DNA from: Thiosocius sp963736445
Lineage (GTDB): Bacteria > Pseudomonadota > Gammaproteobacteria > Chromatiales > Chromatiaceae
NCBI GenBank assembly: GCA_963736445.1
Contig: CAVTOY010000006.1
Location: 130,298-194,297, forward strand
Length of the DNA: 64,000 bases
Reading direction: 5' to 3'
Shown piece by piece: positions 8,986 to 17,500 of this stretch. Position numbers and translations under genes: made by a program. Every line of letters begins with the position of its first letter. Position 1 is the first letter of the stretch. The notes below the pieces were generated by a model. That model did no database searches. It saw nothing but the letters and a program-made list of their open reading frames with translations, and had not been told where the DNA came from.

Positions 8986-9158
8986 GCAAAGCAGAATTTT
9001 CCTCCAATTGCGGGCGGGGGAGGAGGCGAACCGAACAGGAGGTTCGACGCAGGCGCAAAGCGCCAAGTACGTCGCGCGCAGCGCGGCGGCCCGAAGGGCG
9101 GAGCGCCGGAGGCGTGGAGTTATCCTCCCCCCTCCACCAAAAGCGGTATTTCCTCCGC
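8968..9158 (+). repeat. rtT-like duplication of the tRNA-Tyr 3' end
   Basis: The last 18 bases of tRNA-Tyr (8968-8985, including CCA) recur exactly at 9122-9139. The likeness continues past CCA for about 20 bases in each copy (AAAGC, then ATTT, then CCTCC). The 136 bases between contain a T-arm-like GGAGGTTCGA (around 9037) and small GC-rich inverted repeats such as GGCGCAAAGCGCC. The layout recalls the E. coli tyrT repeats that each begin with the tRNA 3' end and give rtT RNA. Confidence 0.7.
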
Positions 9159-9261
9159 TGTTCAGGGAGGCTGAGAAGGGATAAGTGTCCTCGGCCTGCC
9201 TTGCGTTCGCCGCATGCAGCGAGATGTCGGCAAGCGGGTGACGGATGCACCGAAAGACGAT

Positions 9262-9335
<74 letters not shown>

Positions 9336-9406
9336 GAGAGAATGACAGGCCGACGAGCTGCAGGGGTGGGCTTTCCCCCGATTCTCGGCGCCAGTCGAAG
9401 TTTCAG

Positions 9407-9482
9407 GCCCAGGTAGCTCAGTCGGTAGAGCACACCCTTGGTAAGGGTGAGGTCGGCAGTTCAAATCTGCTCCTGGGCTCCA
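9407..9482 (+). tRNA. tRNA-Thr: tRNA-Thr (GGT)
   Basis: A 76-base tRNA with encoded CCA. Acceptor GCCCAGG pairs with CCTGGGC. The anticodon stem CACCC/GGGTG holds loop TTGGTAA with GGT at 9440-9442. It is 72 bases upstream of tuf, the position of thrT before tufB in E. coli. Confidence 0.97.
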
Positions 9483-9554
9483 GAGTCGCCGACGTCGCTG
9501 GATGACGTAGTAGTGAATGAGCGATCCATGTTTTTCTTTAGAGAAATTTGAGCC

Positions 9555-10745
9555 ATGTCCAAGGAAAAATTTGAACGTACAAAACCGCACGTGAACGTGG
9601 GCACGATTGGTCACGTTGACCACGGCAAGACGACGCTGACGGCGGCGATCACGACGCACCAGTCGAAGAAGTTTGGTGGCGAGTCGAAGGCGTACGACCA
9701 GATCGACAACGCCCCGGAAGAGCGGGAGCGTGGGATTACCATTGCGACGGCGCACGTGGAGTATGAGACGGATGCGCGTCACTACGCGCACGTGGACTGC
9801 CCGGGGCACGCGGACTACGTGAAGAACATGATCACGGGTGCGGCGCAGATGGACGGTGCGATCCTGGTGGTGTCGGCGGCCGACGGTCCGATGCCGCAGA
9901 CGCGCGAGCACATTCTGCTGTCACGCCAGGTGGGTGTTCCGTACATCATCGTGTACATGAACAAGGCGGACATGGTTGATGACGAAGAGTTGCTGGAGCT
10001 GGTGGAGATGGAGATCCGCGAGCTGCTGGATTCCTACGAGTTTCCGGGCGACGACACGCCGATCGTGATCGGTTCGGCGCTCAAGGCGCTCGAGGGAGAG
10101 GACTCGGAGATTGGCACGCAGTCGATCGACAAGCTGATGGAGTCGCTGGACAGCTATATCCCGACGCCGGAGCGTGCGATTGACGGTGCGTTCATTATGC
10201 CGATTGAGGACGTGTTTTCTATCTCGGGACGCGGCACGGTGGTGACGGGTCGCATCGAGCGCGGCGTGGTCAATGTTGGCGACGAAGTGGAGATTGTGGG
10301 CATCAAGGACACGGTGAAGACGACCTGCACGGGTGTTGAGATGTTCCGCAAGCTGCTGGATCGCGGCGAGGCGGGCGACAACGTGGGTGTGCTGCTGCGC
10401 GGGACGAAGCGTGAGGACGTTGAGCGTGGACAGGTGCTGGCGAAGCCGGGCTCGATCAACCCGCACACGCACTTCGAGGCTGAGGTGTATGTGCTGAGTA
10501 AGGACGAGGGAGGTCGCCACACGCCGTTTTTCAACGGATATCGACCGCAGTTTTACTTTCGCACGACGGATGTGACGGGTGCGTGTGAGCTGCCGGAGGG
10601 GATCGAGATGGTGATGCCGGGCGACAACGTGAAGATGACGGTGAAGCTGATTGCGCCGATCGCGATGGATGAAGGTCTGCGCTTTGCGATCCGCGAGGGT
10701 GGCCGCACCGTCGGCGCCGGTGTCGTCGCAAAGGTTATCGAATAA
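9555..10745 (+). CDS. tuf: Elongation factor Tu, copy 1 (tRNA-linked)
   Basis: A GTPase that delivers aminoacyl-tRNA to the ribosomal A site. The protein is 396 residues with the G1 loop GHVDHGKTT (residues 19-27), the G3 motif DCPGHADYVKNMITGAAQMD and the G4 motif NKADM. It is co-transcribed with the upstream tRNAs, matching E. coli tufB. It starts with ATG, whereas the second copy at 26302 starts with GTG; otherwise the two genes read as identical at the nucleotide level over 1186 bases, up to the last base of the final codon. Identical duplicate tuf genes kept by gene conversion are typical of Gammaproteobacteria. Confidence 0.99.
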   Translation: MSKEKFERTKPHVNVGTIGHVDHGKTTLTAAITTHQSKKFGGESKAYDQIDNAPEERERGITIATAHVEYETDARHYAHVDCPGHADYVKNMITGAAQMDGAILVVSAADGPMPQTREHILLSRQVGVPYIIVYMNKADMVDDEELLELVEMEIRELLDSYEFPGDDTPIVIGSALKALEGEDSEIGTQSIDKLMESLDSYIPTPERAIDGAFIMPIEDVFSISGRGTVVTGRIERGVVNVGDEVEIVGIKDTVKTTCTGVEMFRKLLDRGEAGDNVGVLLRGTKREDVERGQVLAKPGSINPHTHFEAEVYVLSKDEGGRHTPFFNGYRPQFYFRTTDVTGACELPEGIEMVMPGDNVKMTVKLIAPIAMDEGLRFAIREGGRTVGAGVVAKVIE

Positions 10746-10769
10746 TCGCGAGTTTCCTCGGGAGTTTGC

Positions 10770-10805
10770 GAGCCGCTCCCTGAGGAGCGGCTCGTTTGTG
10801 CTTTT
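10770..10805 (+). terminator. Intrinsic terminator/attenuator after tuf copy 1
   Basis: A perfect 10-bp stem GAGCCGCTCC / GGAGCGGCTC with a 4-base loop is followed by a T-rich run (GTTTGTGCTTTT). It ends one base before tRNA-Trp, so some read-through, processing or a separate promoter is needed for tRNA-Trp-secE-nusG. Confidence 0.75.
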
Positions 10806-10881
10806 AGGCCAATAGCTCAATTGGTAGAGCAGCGGTCTCCAAAACCGCAGGTTGGGGGTTCGAGTCCCTCTTGGCCTGCCA
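10806..10881 (+). tRNA. tRNA-Trp: tRNA-Trp (CCA)
   Basis: A 76-base tRNA with encoded CCA. Acceptor AGGCCAA pairs with TTGGCCT. The anticodon stem GCGGT/ACCGC holds loop CTCCAAA with CCA at 10839-10841. It ends 14 bases before the secE start, an arrangement common between tuf and secE in this class. Confidence 0.97.
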
Positions 10882-10895
10882 CTTTCTGGCTGGTG

Positions 10896-11273
10896 ATGAA
10901 CGCAAAAACGGAAGACGCAGGATCGGGGCTGGATACCTTAAAGCTGATAGTGGTGGTCGTGCTCCTTGTGGCCGGAATCTATGGCTTTTACAGCTTTGTC
11001 GACCAGCCGCTGTGGGTGCGGCTGGCGGGCCTGTTGGCGATCATTGGTGCGGCCGTGGCCGTTGCGCTGCAGACCGCCGTCGGGCGCACGATCTGGCAGT
11101 TCGCGGCCGACTCCCGTAGCGAGGTGCGCAAGGTTGTATGGCCAACCCGCCAGGAGACACTGCAGACCTTGCTGATCATCACTATCGCGGTGCTGTTGAC
11201 GGCGCTGTTCTTGTGGGCCGTGGATTCGCTGTTGTTCAGCATCGTGCGCTATCTGACGGGGCAGGGAGACTGA
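10896..11273 (+). CDS. secE: Preprotein translocase subunit SecE
   Basis: An essential inner-membrane subunit that clamps SecY in the SecYEG channel. The 125-residue protein has two N-terminal membrane helices (KLIVVVVLLVAGIYGFYSF and VRLAGLLAIIGAAVAVAL). The conserved core follows: EVRKVVWPTRQE, then a third helix TLLIITIAVLLTALFLWAV. The three-helix form is the gammaproteobacterial type. The ATG at 10896 is chosen because in-frame codons further upstream lie inside tRNA-Trp. nusG starts two bases after the end of secE. Confidence 0.97.
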   Translation: MNAKTEDAGSGLDTLKLIVVVVLLVAGIYGFYSFVDQPLWVRLAGLLAIIGAAVAVALQTAVGRTIWQFAADSRSEVRKVVWPTRQETLQTLLIITIAVLLTALFLWAVDSLLFSIVRYLTGQGD

Positions 11274-11274
11274 G

Positions 11275-11808
11275 ATGTCGAAACGCTGGTATGTAGTACA
11301 TGCGTACTCGGGTTTCGAGGCCCATGTGAAGCGCTCTTTGGAGGAGCGTATCGAGCGCAACGGAATGCAGGATCTGTTCGGCGAAATACTGGTGCCGACA
11401 GAGGAGGTCGTGGAAATGCGCGCCGGCGCTCAGCGCCGCAGCGAACGCAAATTTTTTCCCGGCTATGTCCTCGTGCAGATGGAAATGACAGACGATACCT
11501 GGCACCTGGTCAAGGACGTACCGAAGGTGATGGGCTTTATCGGCGGCACTGGCGATCGCCCTGCGCCGATCAGCGACAAAGAGGCCGATGCGATTCTGCA
11601 GCGGATGCAAGAAGGGGTCGACAAGCCGAAGCCTAAGGTCCTGTTCGAGCCCGGAGAAGTCGTGCGGGTCACCGATGGTCCCTTCAACGACTTCAACGGT
11701 GTGGTCGAGGAAGTTGATTACGAAAAGAGTCGCCTGAAGGTCTCGGTTTTGATCTTTGGTCGTTCGACGCCGGTCGATCTTGAGTTTGGCCAGGTGGAGA
11801 AGGCCTGA
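11275..11808 (+). CDS. nusG: Transcription termination/antitermination protein NusG
   Basis: Binds RNA polymerase, raises elongation processivity and links to Rho or to ribosomal S10. The 177-residue protein opens with the NGN domain (KRWYVVHAYSGFEAHVKRSL), has PGYVLVQMEM and a C-terminal KOW domain (VRVTDGPFNDFNGVVEEVD). The length is normal. It follows secE by one base and forms the usual secE-nusG pair upstream of the L11 operon. Confidence 0.98.
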   Translation: MSKRWYVVHAYSGFEAHVKRSLEERIERNGMQDLFGEILVPTEEVVEMRAGAQRRSERKFFPGYVLVQMEMTDDTWHLVKDVPKVMGFIGGTGDRPAPISDKEADAILQRMQEGVDKPKPKVLFEPGEVVRVTDGPFNDFNGVVEEVDYEKSRLKVSVLIFGRSTPVDLEFGQVEKA

Positions 11809-11883
11809 GCCGTGACCGCCCGGGCAGGAAGCCCAGGCTGGGGGTTCAGAAGACCCCGACGTTCACGTCATGGATGGCGAGAA

Positions 11884-11978
11884 TTGATCTGCTTACGGAG
11901 CTGTATTAGTAAGTGAATTTAACCATCGGGGAGCCCAGGTAACCATTCCTCGGCGTGCGCACCCGAAGCGAGGTAACA
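11884..11978 (+). promoter_or_regulatory. Candidate promoter and leader of rplK-rplA, with possible L1-binding site
   Basis: TTGATC (11884-11889) and TAGTAA (11907-11912) are 17 bases apart. The leader that follows contains CGGGGAGCCCAGG, similar to the conserved GGGGAGCC element before rplK in Gammaproteobacteria where L1 represses translation. The rplK ribosome site GCGAGG (11968-11973) closes it. Confidence 0.4.
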
Positions 11979-12413
11979 GTGGCAAAGAAAATACAGGCCT
12001 ACATCAAGCTGCAGGTCAAGGCGCAGGAGGCCAATCCAAGCCCCCCAGTTGGCCCCGCACTGGGCCAGCACGGCGTGAACATCATGGAATTCTGCAAGGC
12101 GTTCAATGCGCAAACGCAGAGTGTCGAAAAGGGGCTGCCTATCCCGGTGGTTATCACCGTCTACAGCGATCGGTCCTTCACCTTCGTGATGAAGACGCCG
12201 CCGGCCTCCATCCTGTTGAAGAAGGCGGCCGGCGTCCAAAGTGGTAGCGGGCGTCCGAACACGGAAAAGGTCGGCACCGTCACCCGTGCGCAGTTGGAGG
12301 AGATCGCGAAGACAAAGGAACCCGACCTCACAGCGGCCGACCTGGATGCAGCCGTGCGCACAATCGCTGGCTCGGCGCGCAGCATGGGCCTCAATGTAGA
12401 GGGGGTTGCATAA
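11979..12413 (+). CDS. rplK: 50S ribosomal protein L11
   Basis: Binds the GTPase-associated region of 23S rRNA. The 144-residue protein begins (M)AKKIQAYIKLQVKAQEANP, contains the SPPVGPALGQHGVNIMEFCK segment and ends in the RNA-binding domain (GSARSMGLNV). The GTG at 11979 is chosen: GAGG lies six to nine bases upstream and the protein then has the family N-terminus; starting further upstream adds residues not seen in L11. Its stop TAA overlaps the rplA ATG by one base, giving translational coupling. Confidence 0.97.
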   Translation: MAKKIQAYIKLQVKAQEANPSPPVGPALGQHGVNIMEFCKAFNAQTQSVEKGLPIPVVITVYSDRSFTFVMKTPPASILLKKAAGVQSGSGRPNTEKVGTVTRAQLEEIAKTKEPDLTAADLDAAVRTIAGSARSMGLNVEGVA

Positions 12414-13111
12414 TGGCCAAGTTGTCGAAACGCCAAAAGGCGATCCGCGAAAAGGTCGATCCGACCAAGTTGTATCCGGTGGAAGAGGCCTTCGCGCTGC
12501 TGAAAGAGCTATCGACGGTCAAATTCAGCGAGTCGGTTGATGTCTCTGTAAACCTGGGCGTCGACCCGCGTAAATCGGATCAGGTTGTGCGTGGCTCGAC
12601 CGTGATGCCGAATGGCACTGGAAAATCCGTGCGCGTGGCGGTGTTCGCTCAGGGCCCGGCGGCCGAGGCGGCTGCCGAGGCAGGTGCCGACAAGGTCGGG
12701 ATGGACGATCTCGCTGACGAGGTCAAGGGCGGCAACCTCGATTTCGATGTCGTCATCGCCGCCCCGGATGCAATGCGAGTGGTCGGGCAGCTCGGCCAGA
12801 TACTCGGTCCGCGGGGCCTGATGCCGAACCCGAAGGTTGGCACGGTAACGCCGGATGTGGCGCAGGCGGTCAAGAACGCGAAGTCTGGCCAGGCGCGCTT
12901 CCGCACGGACAAGGGGGGCATTGTGCATGCGTCGATCGGCAACGTCGGCTTTGATCCTGCTGCCTTGCAACAGAATCTAGAGGCGCTGTTGAACGACATC
13001 AAGAAACTCAAGCCGAGTTCGGCCAAGGGTGTGTATGTGAAGCGCGTCACGGTGTCATCGACCATGGGGCCGGGGCTGGCGCTGGACCAGGGCAGTCTTA
13101 CGCTGCTCTGA
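12413..13111 (+). CDS. rplA: 50S ribosomal protein L1
   Basis: Forms the mobile L1 stalk at the ribosomal E site and, in E. coli, represses its own rplK-rplA mRNA. The 232-residue protein begins AKLSKRQKAIREKVD. It contains RGSTVMPNGTGKSVRVAVF and the highly conserved LGPRGLMPNPKVGTVTPDVA. The start overlaps the rplK stop. A 247-base leader separates it from rplJ. Confidence 0.98.
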   Translation: MAKLSKRQKAIREKVDPTKLYPVEEAFALLKELSTVKFSESVDVSVNLGVDPRKSDQVVRGSTVMPNGTGKSVRVAVFAQGPAAEAAAEAGADKVGMDDLADEVKGGNLDFDVVIAAPDAMRVVGQLGQILGPRGLMPNPKVGTVTPDVAQAVKNAKSGQARFRTDKGGIVHASIGNVGFDPAALQQNLEALLNDIKKLKPSSAKGVYVKRVTVSSTMGPGLALDQGSLTLL

Positions 13112-13116
13112 ACGGA

Positions 13117-13358
13117 CTGGCCTGCTGTGCGTGCTTTGTCCGTCCGGCAGGCCAGAATTGGGGGCGCCGGCTGGGTTATTGGCCCCGTCGGCTGCCGTCA
13201 AAGACCGCAGGTGTCGTCCACGATGACGACTTAATCGCCGCCTGCGCAGATGGCGCTCCGTAATCAGTAGACCTGATGACGGGCACCAAATCAGGGGGGT
13301 CTTAGGACTCCTGGTGTTTAACGGGACGCAAGTCCCACGTTGTCGGGAGGTGACGACT
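13117..13358 (+). promoter_or_regulatory. rplJ leader (probable L10-L12 autoregulatory region)
   Basis: This untranslated stretch holds a perfect 9-bp hairpin (CTGGCCTGC 13117-13125 with GCAGGCCAG 13147-13155). Further on is a GNRA tetraloop stem GGGAC-GCAA-GTCCC (13323-13336), shortly before the rplJ ribosome site GGGAGG (13345-13350). Position and structure fit the leader at which the L10-L12 complex represses translation. The L10 kink-turn itself was not assigned. Confidence 0.5.
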
Positions 13359-13886
13359 TTGGCACTCAATTTCGAGCAGAAGCAAGTCATCGTCGCCGAG
13401 GTTGCTGAAGTGGCACGCACGGCCTTTTCCGCCGTGGCGGCCGAGTATCGCGGCATTACCGTGGAAGACATGACCGAGCTGCGCGTCCAGGCGCGTAACA
13501 ATGGTGTCTATCTGCGCGTGGTCAAGAATACGCTCGCCCGTCGCGCCGTGAAGGATACCGAGTTCGAATGCATGACAGAAGGTCTGACTGGTCCGCTGGT
13601 CCTTGCCTTCTCGCAGGAGGACCCGGGTGCCGCCGCTCGCGTTATCAAGGACTTCGCCAAGCAGAACGATCGGCTGAACGTGACCCTGGTCGCCATCGGC
13701 GGTCAGATGCTCGCGCCCTCGGAGCTCGAGACGCTGGCGAAGCTGCCCACCTACGATCAGGCGCTGAGTATGCTGATGTCGGTCATGCAAGCGCCGATTC
13801 AAAAACTGGCGCAGACCATGAACGAGGTGCCGGGCAAGCTTGTGCGCACGGTTGCAGCAATTCGCGACGCCAAAGAGGCTGCCTGA
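13359..13886 (+). CDS. rplJ: 50S ribosomal protein L10
   Basis: Base of the L10-L12 stalk that recruits translation factors. The 175-residue protein starts (M)ALNFEQKQVIVAEVAEVA and contains the conserved YRGITVEDMTELR and VKNTLARRAV. The start is read as TTG at 13359, eight bases after a good GGGAGG ribosome site; in-frame codons upstream overlap the leader stem, and GTG at 13350 overlaps the ribosome site. A TTG start for so abundant a protein is unusual and may be part of its control. Confidence 0.95.
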   Translation: MALNFEQKQVIVAEVAEVARTAFSAVAAEYRGITVEDMTELRVQARNNGVYLRVVKNTLARRAVKDTEFECMTEGLTGPLVLAFSQEDPGAAARVIKDFAKQNDRLNVTLVAIGGQMLAPSELETLAKLPTYDQALSMLMSVMQAPIQKLAQTMNEVPGKLVRTVAAIRDAKEAA

Positions 13887-13936
13887 GCGCGGCCTCATGA
13901 ACCCTTTGTGCTGAAGCATTTTTTTGGAGTTTTACG

Positions 13937-14314
13937 ATGTCAAAAGAAGATATCTTGGAAGCCATCGCCAACATGTCGGTGATGGAAGTGGTCGAGCTTA
14001 TCTCGGCGATGGAAGAGAAGTTCGGCGTTACGGCGGCAGCGGCAGTCGCAGTGGCGGCCCCGGGTGCCGGCGTTGATGCCGGCGGCGCTGCCGAAGAAGA
14101 GAAGACCGAGTTTGACGTGGTTTTGGGCGGCTTCGGCGACAACAAGGTCGCTGTGATCAAGGCCGTGCGCAGTATCACCGGCTTGGGCCTGAAAGAGGCC
14201 AAAGATGCCGTGGAGGGCGCGCCTACCACATTGAAGGAAGGTGTTTCGAAGGACGAGGCCGAAGAGGCCAAGAAGCAACTGGAAGAGGCTGGCGCCACCG
14301 TAGAGCTCAAGTAA
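13937..14314 (+). CDS. rplL: 50S ribosomal protein L7/L12
   Basis: The multicopy stalk protein that binds and activates the translation GTPases. The 125-residue protein has an N-terminal dimerisation helix (SKEDILEAIANMSVMEVVEL), an Ala/Gly-rich hinge (about residues 36-52) and the C-terminal domain (VIKAVRSITGLGLKEAKDAV), ending in VELK. GGAG lies eight bases upstream of the ATG. It is 50 bases after rplJ in the usual order. Confidence 0.99.
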   Translation: MSKEDILEAIANMSVMEVVELISAMEEKFGVTAAAAVAVAAPGAGVDAGGAAEEEKTEFDVVLGGFGDNKVAVIKAVRSITGLGLKEAKDAVEGAPTTLKEGVSKDEAEEAKKQLEEAGATVELK

Positions 14315-14350
14315 CGCGGCTTGCTGGCGTTGAGCGTCAATTCGGGATCG

Positions 14351-14380
14351 GGCTGGCGGCCGTTGTGCCGCCGGCCTTTT
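14351..14380 (+). terminator. Attenuator between rplL and rpoB
   Basis: A 10-bp stem (GGCTGGCGGC / GCCGCCGGCC, one G-U pair) with a 6-base loop runs into TTTT. It lies 36 bases after rplL and 161 bases before rpoB. A partial terminator at this place sets the ratio of ribosomal protein to RNA polymerase in E. coli. Confidence 0.75.
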
Positions 14381-14541
14381 GCCGCTTGCGTATTTTTGTT
14401 TTTCGAAGCGCGGTTTGTCCGCGGGTTTTCATTCTGACCGACTGCAGCAGCTGGTCAGCCATATCGAACCGCAGTCGGTGAGACAGTCATTGTCCGACCG
14501 GCCGGGGATTCGGCAGAGATCTTAGTCGAGGTAAGGCACGC

Positions 14542-17500
14542 ATGGCCTATTCGTTTACCGAAAAGAAACGCATCCGTAAAGACTTTGGCAAGCGCTCGAG
14601 TATTCTCGAGGTACCGTTTCTGCTGGCGACTCAAATAGAGTCTTACAAAGGCTTTCTGCAGGCCGATACGCAGCCTGACGGACGCGACGACATGGGTTTG
14701 CATGCCGCTTTCAAGTCGGTCTTTCCGATCGTGAGCTATTCCGGGAGCGCGGCCCTCGAGTATGTGCATTATCGCCTCGGAGAGCCGGTCTTCGACGAGC
14801 GGGAATGTCAGCTGCGCGGTGCGACTTTTGCCGCGCCGTTGCGCGTGCTGGTGCGACTGGTGATCTACGACAAGGACGCACCGGCGGGTGCGAAGCAGGT
14901 CAAAGACATCAAGGAACAAGAGATCTACATGGGCGAATTACCGCTCATGACGGATAACGGCACCTTCATTATCAACGGTACCGAACGCGTCATTGTTTCG
15001 CAGCTTCACCGCTCGCCCGGGGTGTTCTTCGACCACGACAAAGGCAAGACGCATTCCTCGGGCAAGCTGCTGTTTTCGGCGCGCGTCATCCCCTATCGCG
15101 GCTCCTGGCTGGACTTCGAGTTCGATCCGAAAGATGCGGTCTTCGTGCGCATCGACCGTCGGCGCAAGCTGCCGGCAACGATCCTGCTGCGGGCGCTCGG
15201 CTACGAGACCGGTGAGATCCTGGATCGATTTTTCGATAAGGATATCTTTCAGATCGGCAAGAAAAAGATCGAACTGGCGCTAGTGCCGTCGCGACTGCGC
15301 GGCGATACCGCCAGTTTCGATATCAAAGCAGGCAGGACTGTCATCGTCGAGGCGGGTAAGCGCATCACCGCGCGGCACATCAAGCAGCTCGAGGAGGCTG
15401 GTGTCGACAAGCTCGAGGTGCCCGACATTGCATTCCTGGTCGGCCGAGTGCTGGCGCACGACGTAATCGATAGCGGAACCGGAGAGCTTATCGCGAAGGC
15501 CAACGACGAGATCACCGCGGAGCACGTCGAGCAGTTTGTTGCGAAAGGTATTAAGAAGGTCGAGACGCTGTTCACCAACGACCTGGACCACGGGCCGTTT
15601 ATTTCCGATACGCTGCGCATCGATCCAACCACCAACGCCCTCGAGGCCATGGTCGAGATCTATCGCATGATGCGCCCTGGTGAACCGCCGACCAAGGAGG
15701 CTGCGCAGAACCTGTTCCACAACCTGTTCTTCACTGACGATCGTTATGACCTCTCGGCCGTTGGCCGGATGAAGTTCAATCGGCGCCTCGGTCGTGACGA
15801 GGCCGAGGGTGCTGGCATTCTCTACGACACCAAGTACTTCGGCGGACGCGACGATGAGACCTCAAAGGGGTTGGTCGCGCAGTTCGGCGAGACGTCAGAT
15901 ATCGTCGATGCGTTGAAGACCCTGGTGGATATCCGCAATGGCAATGGCACTGTCGACGATATCGATCACCTCGGCAACCGGCGCGTACGTTGTGTCGGAG
16001 AGATGGCTGAGAACCAGTTCCGTGTCGGTTTGGTGCGTGTCGAGCGCGCAGTCAAGGAGCGACTCACCCTCGCAGAGTCCGAGGGCTTGATGCCACAGGA
16101 GATGATCAATGCGAAGCCGGTCTCGGCGGCGATCAAGGAGTTTTTCGGTTCTTCGCAGCTGTCCCAATTTATGGATCAGAACAACCCGCTGTCAGAAGTG
16201 ACCCACAAACGCCGCGTGTCCGCGCTTGGCCCGGGCGGCCTTGCACGCGAACGTGCTGGATTCGAGGTGCGCGATGTGCACCCGACGCACTACGGCCGCG
16301 TGTGCCCTATCGAGACGCCGGAAGGCCCTAACATCGGTCTGATCAACTCCCTGGCTGTCTATGCGCGCACCAACAAGTACGGCTTTCTCGAGACGCCCTA
16401 CCGCAAGGTGGAAAACGGAGAAGTAACCGATCAGATCGATTACCTGTCGGCGATCGAGGAAGGGCGCTACGTGATTGCCCAGGCAAACGCCGGGTTGGAC
16501 GAAAAAGGCAAGCTGGTGGACGACTTGATTTCAAGTCGCCACCAGAATGAGTTTACGCTGTCGACACCCGACAAGATCGAATACATGGATGTGTCGCCGA
16601 AACAGATCGTTTCGGTTGCGGCCTCGATGATCCCGTTTTTGGAGCACGACGACGCCAACCGTGCGCTGATGGGTTCTAACATGCAGCGCCAGGCGGTGCC
16701 GACGCTGCGTGCCGAAAAGCCTCTGGTGGGCACGGGCATGGAGCGAACTGTCGCGGTCGACTCTGGTGTGACCGTCGTCGCCAAGCGTGGCGGCGCCATC
16801 GAATCGGTCGACGCGGCTCGCATCGTGGTGCGCGTGAATGACAACGAGACTGTGGCTGGTGAGGCGGGCGTCGATATCTATAATCTAACCAAGTACACCC
16901 GTTCCAATCAGAACACCTGCATCAATCAGCGCCCCTTGGTGTTGGTGGGCGATGCGATTTCGCGCGGCGACGTACTCGCCGACGGCCCCTCCACCGATAT
17001 GGGCGAACTGGCGCTCGGCCAAAATCTGCGCGTGGCGTTCATGCCATGGAACGGCTACAACTTCGAAGATTCCATTCTGATCTCGGAGCAGGTGGTCAAG
17101 GAGGATCGATTCACCACGATCCATATCGAAGAGCTGACCTGCATGGCTCGCGATACCAAGTTGGGTTCGGAGGAGATTACCGGCGACATCCCGAATGTCG
17201 GCGAGGCCGCGCTGGCCAAGCTGGATGAGTCAGGCATCGTTTACGTCGGCGCCGAGGTGCACGAGGGCGACATCCTGGTGGGCAAGGTGACGCCCAAGGG
17301 CGAGACGCAACTGACCCCGGAAGAGAAGTTGCTGCGTGCGATCTTTGGGGAGAAGGCCTCGGATGTGAAAGACACCTCACTGCGTGTCTCCTCGGGCATG
17401 GCCGGTACGGTCATCGATGTCCAGGTGTTCACCCGCGACGGCGTTGACAAAGATGCCCGCGCGCTACAGATCGAAGAGGCCGAGCTGGCGCTGGTCCGCA

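Noticed and set aside
8968..9139. The tRNA-Tyr 3' repeat considered as attL/attR of an integrated element
   Set aside because: Only 136 bases lie between the copies, with no integrase, and the likeness continues beyond CCA in both copies, which points to local duplication. A fully decayed element cannot be excluded.
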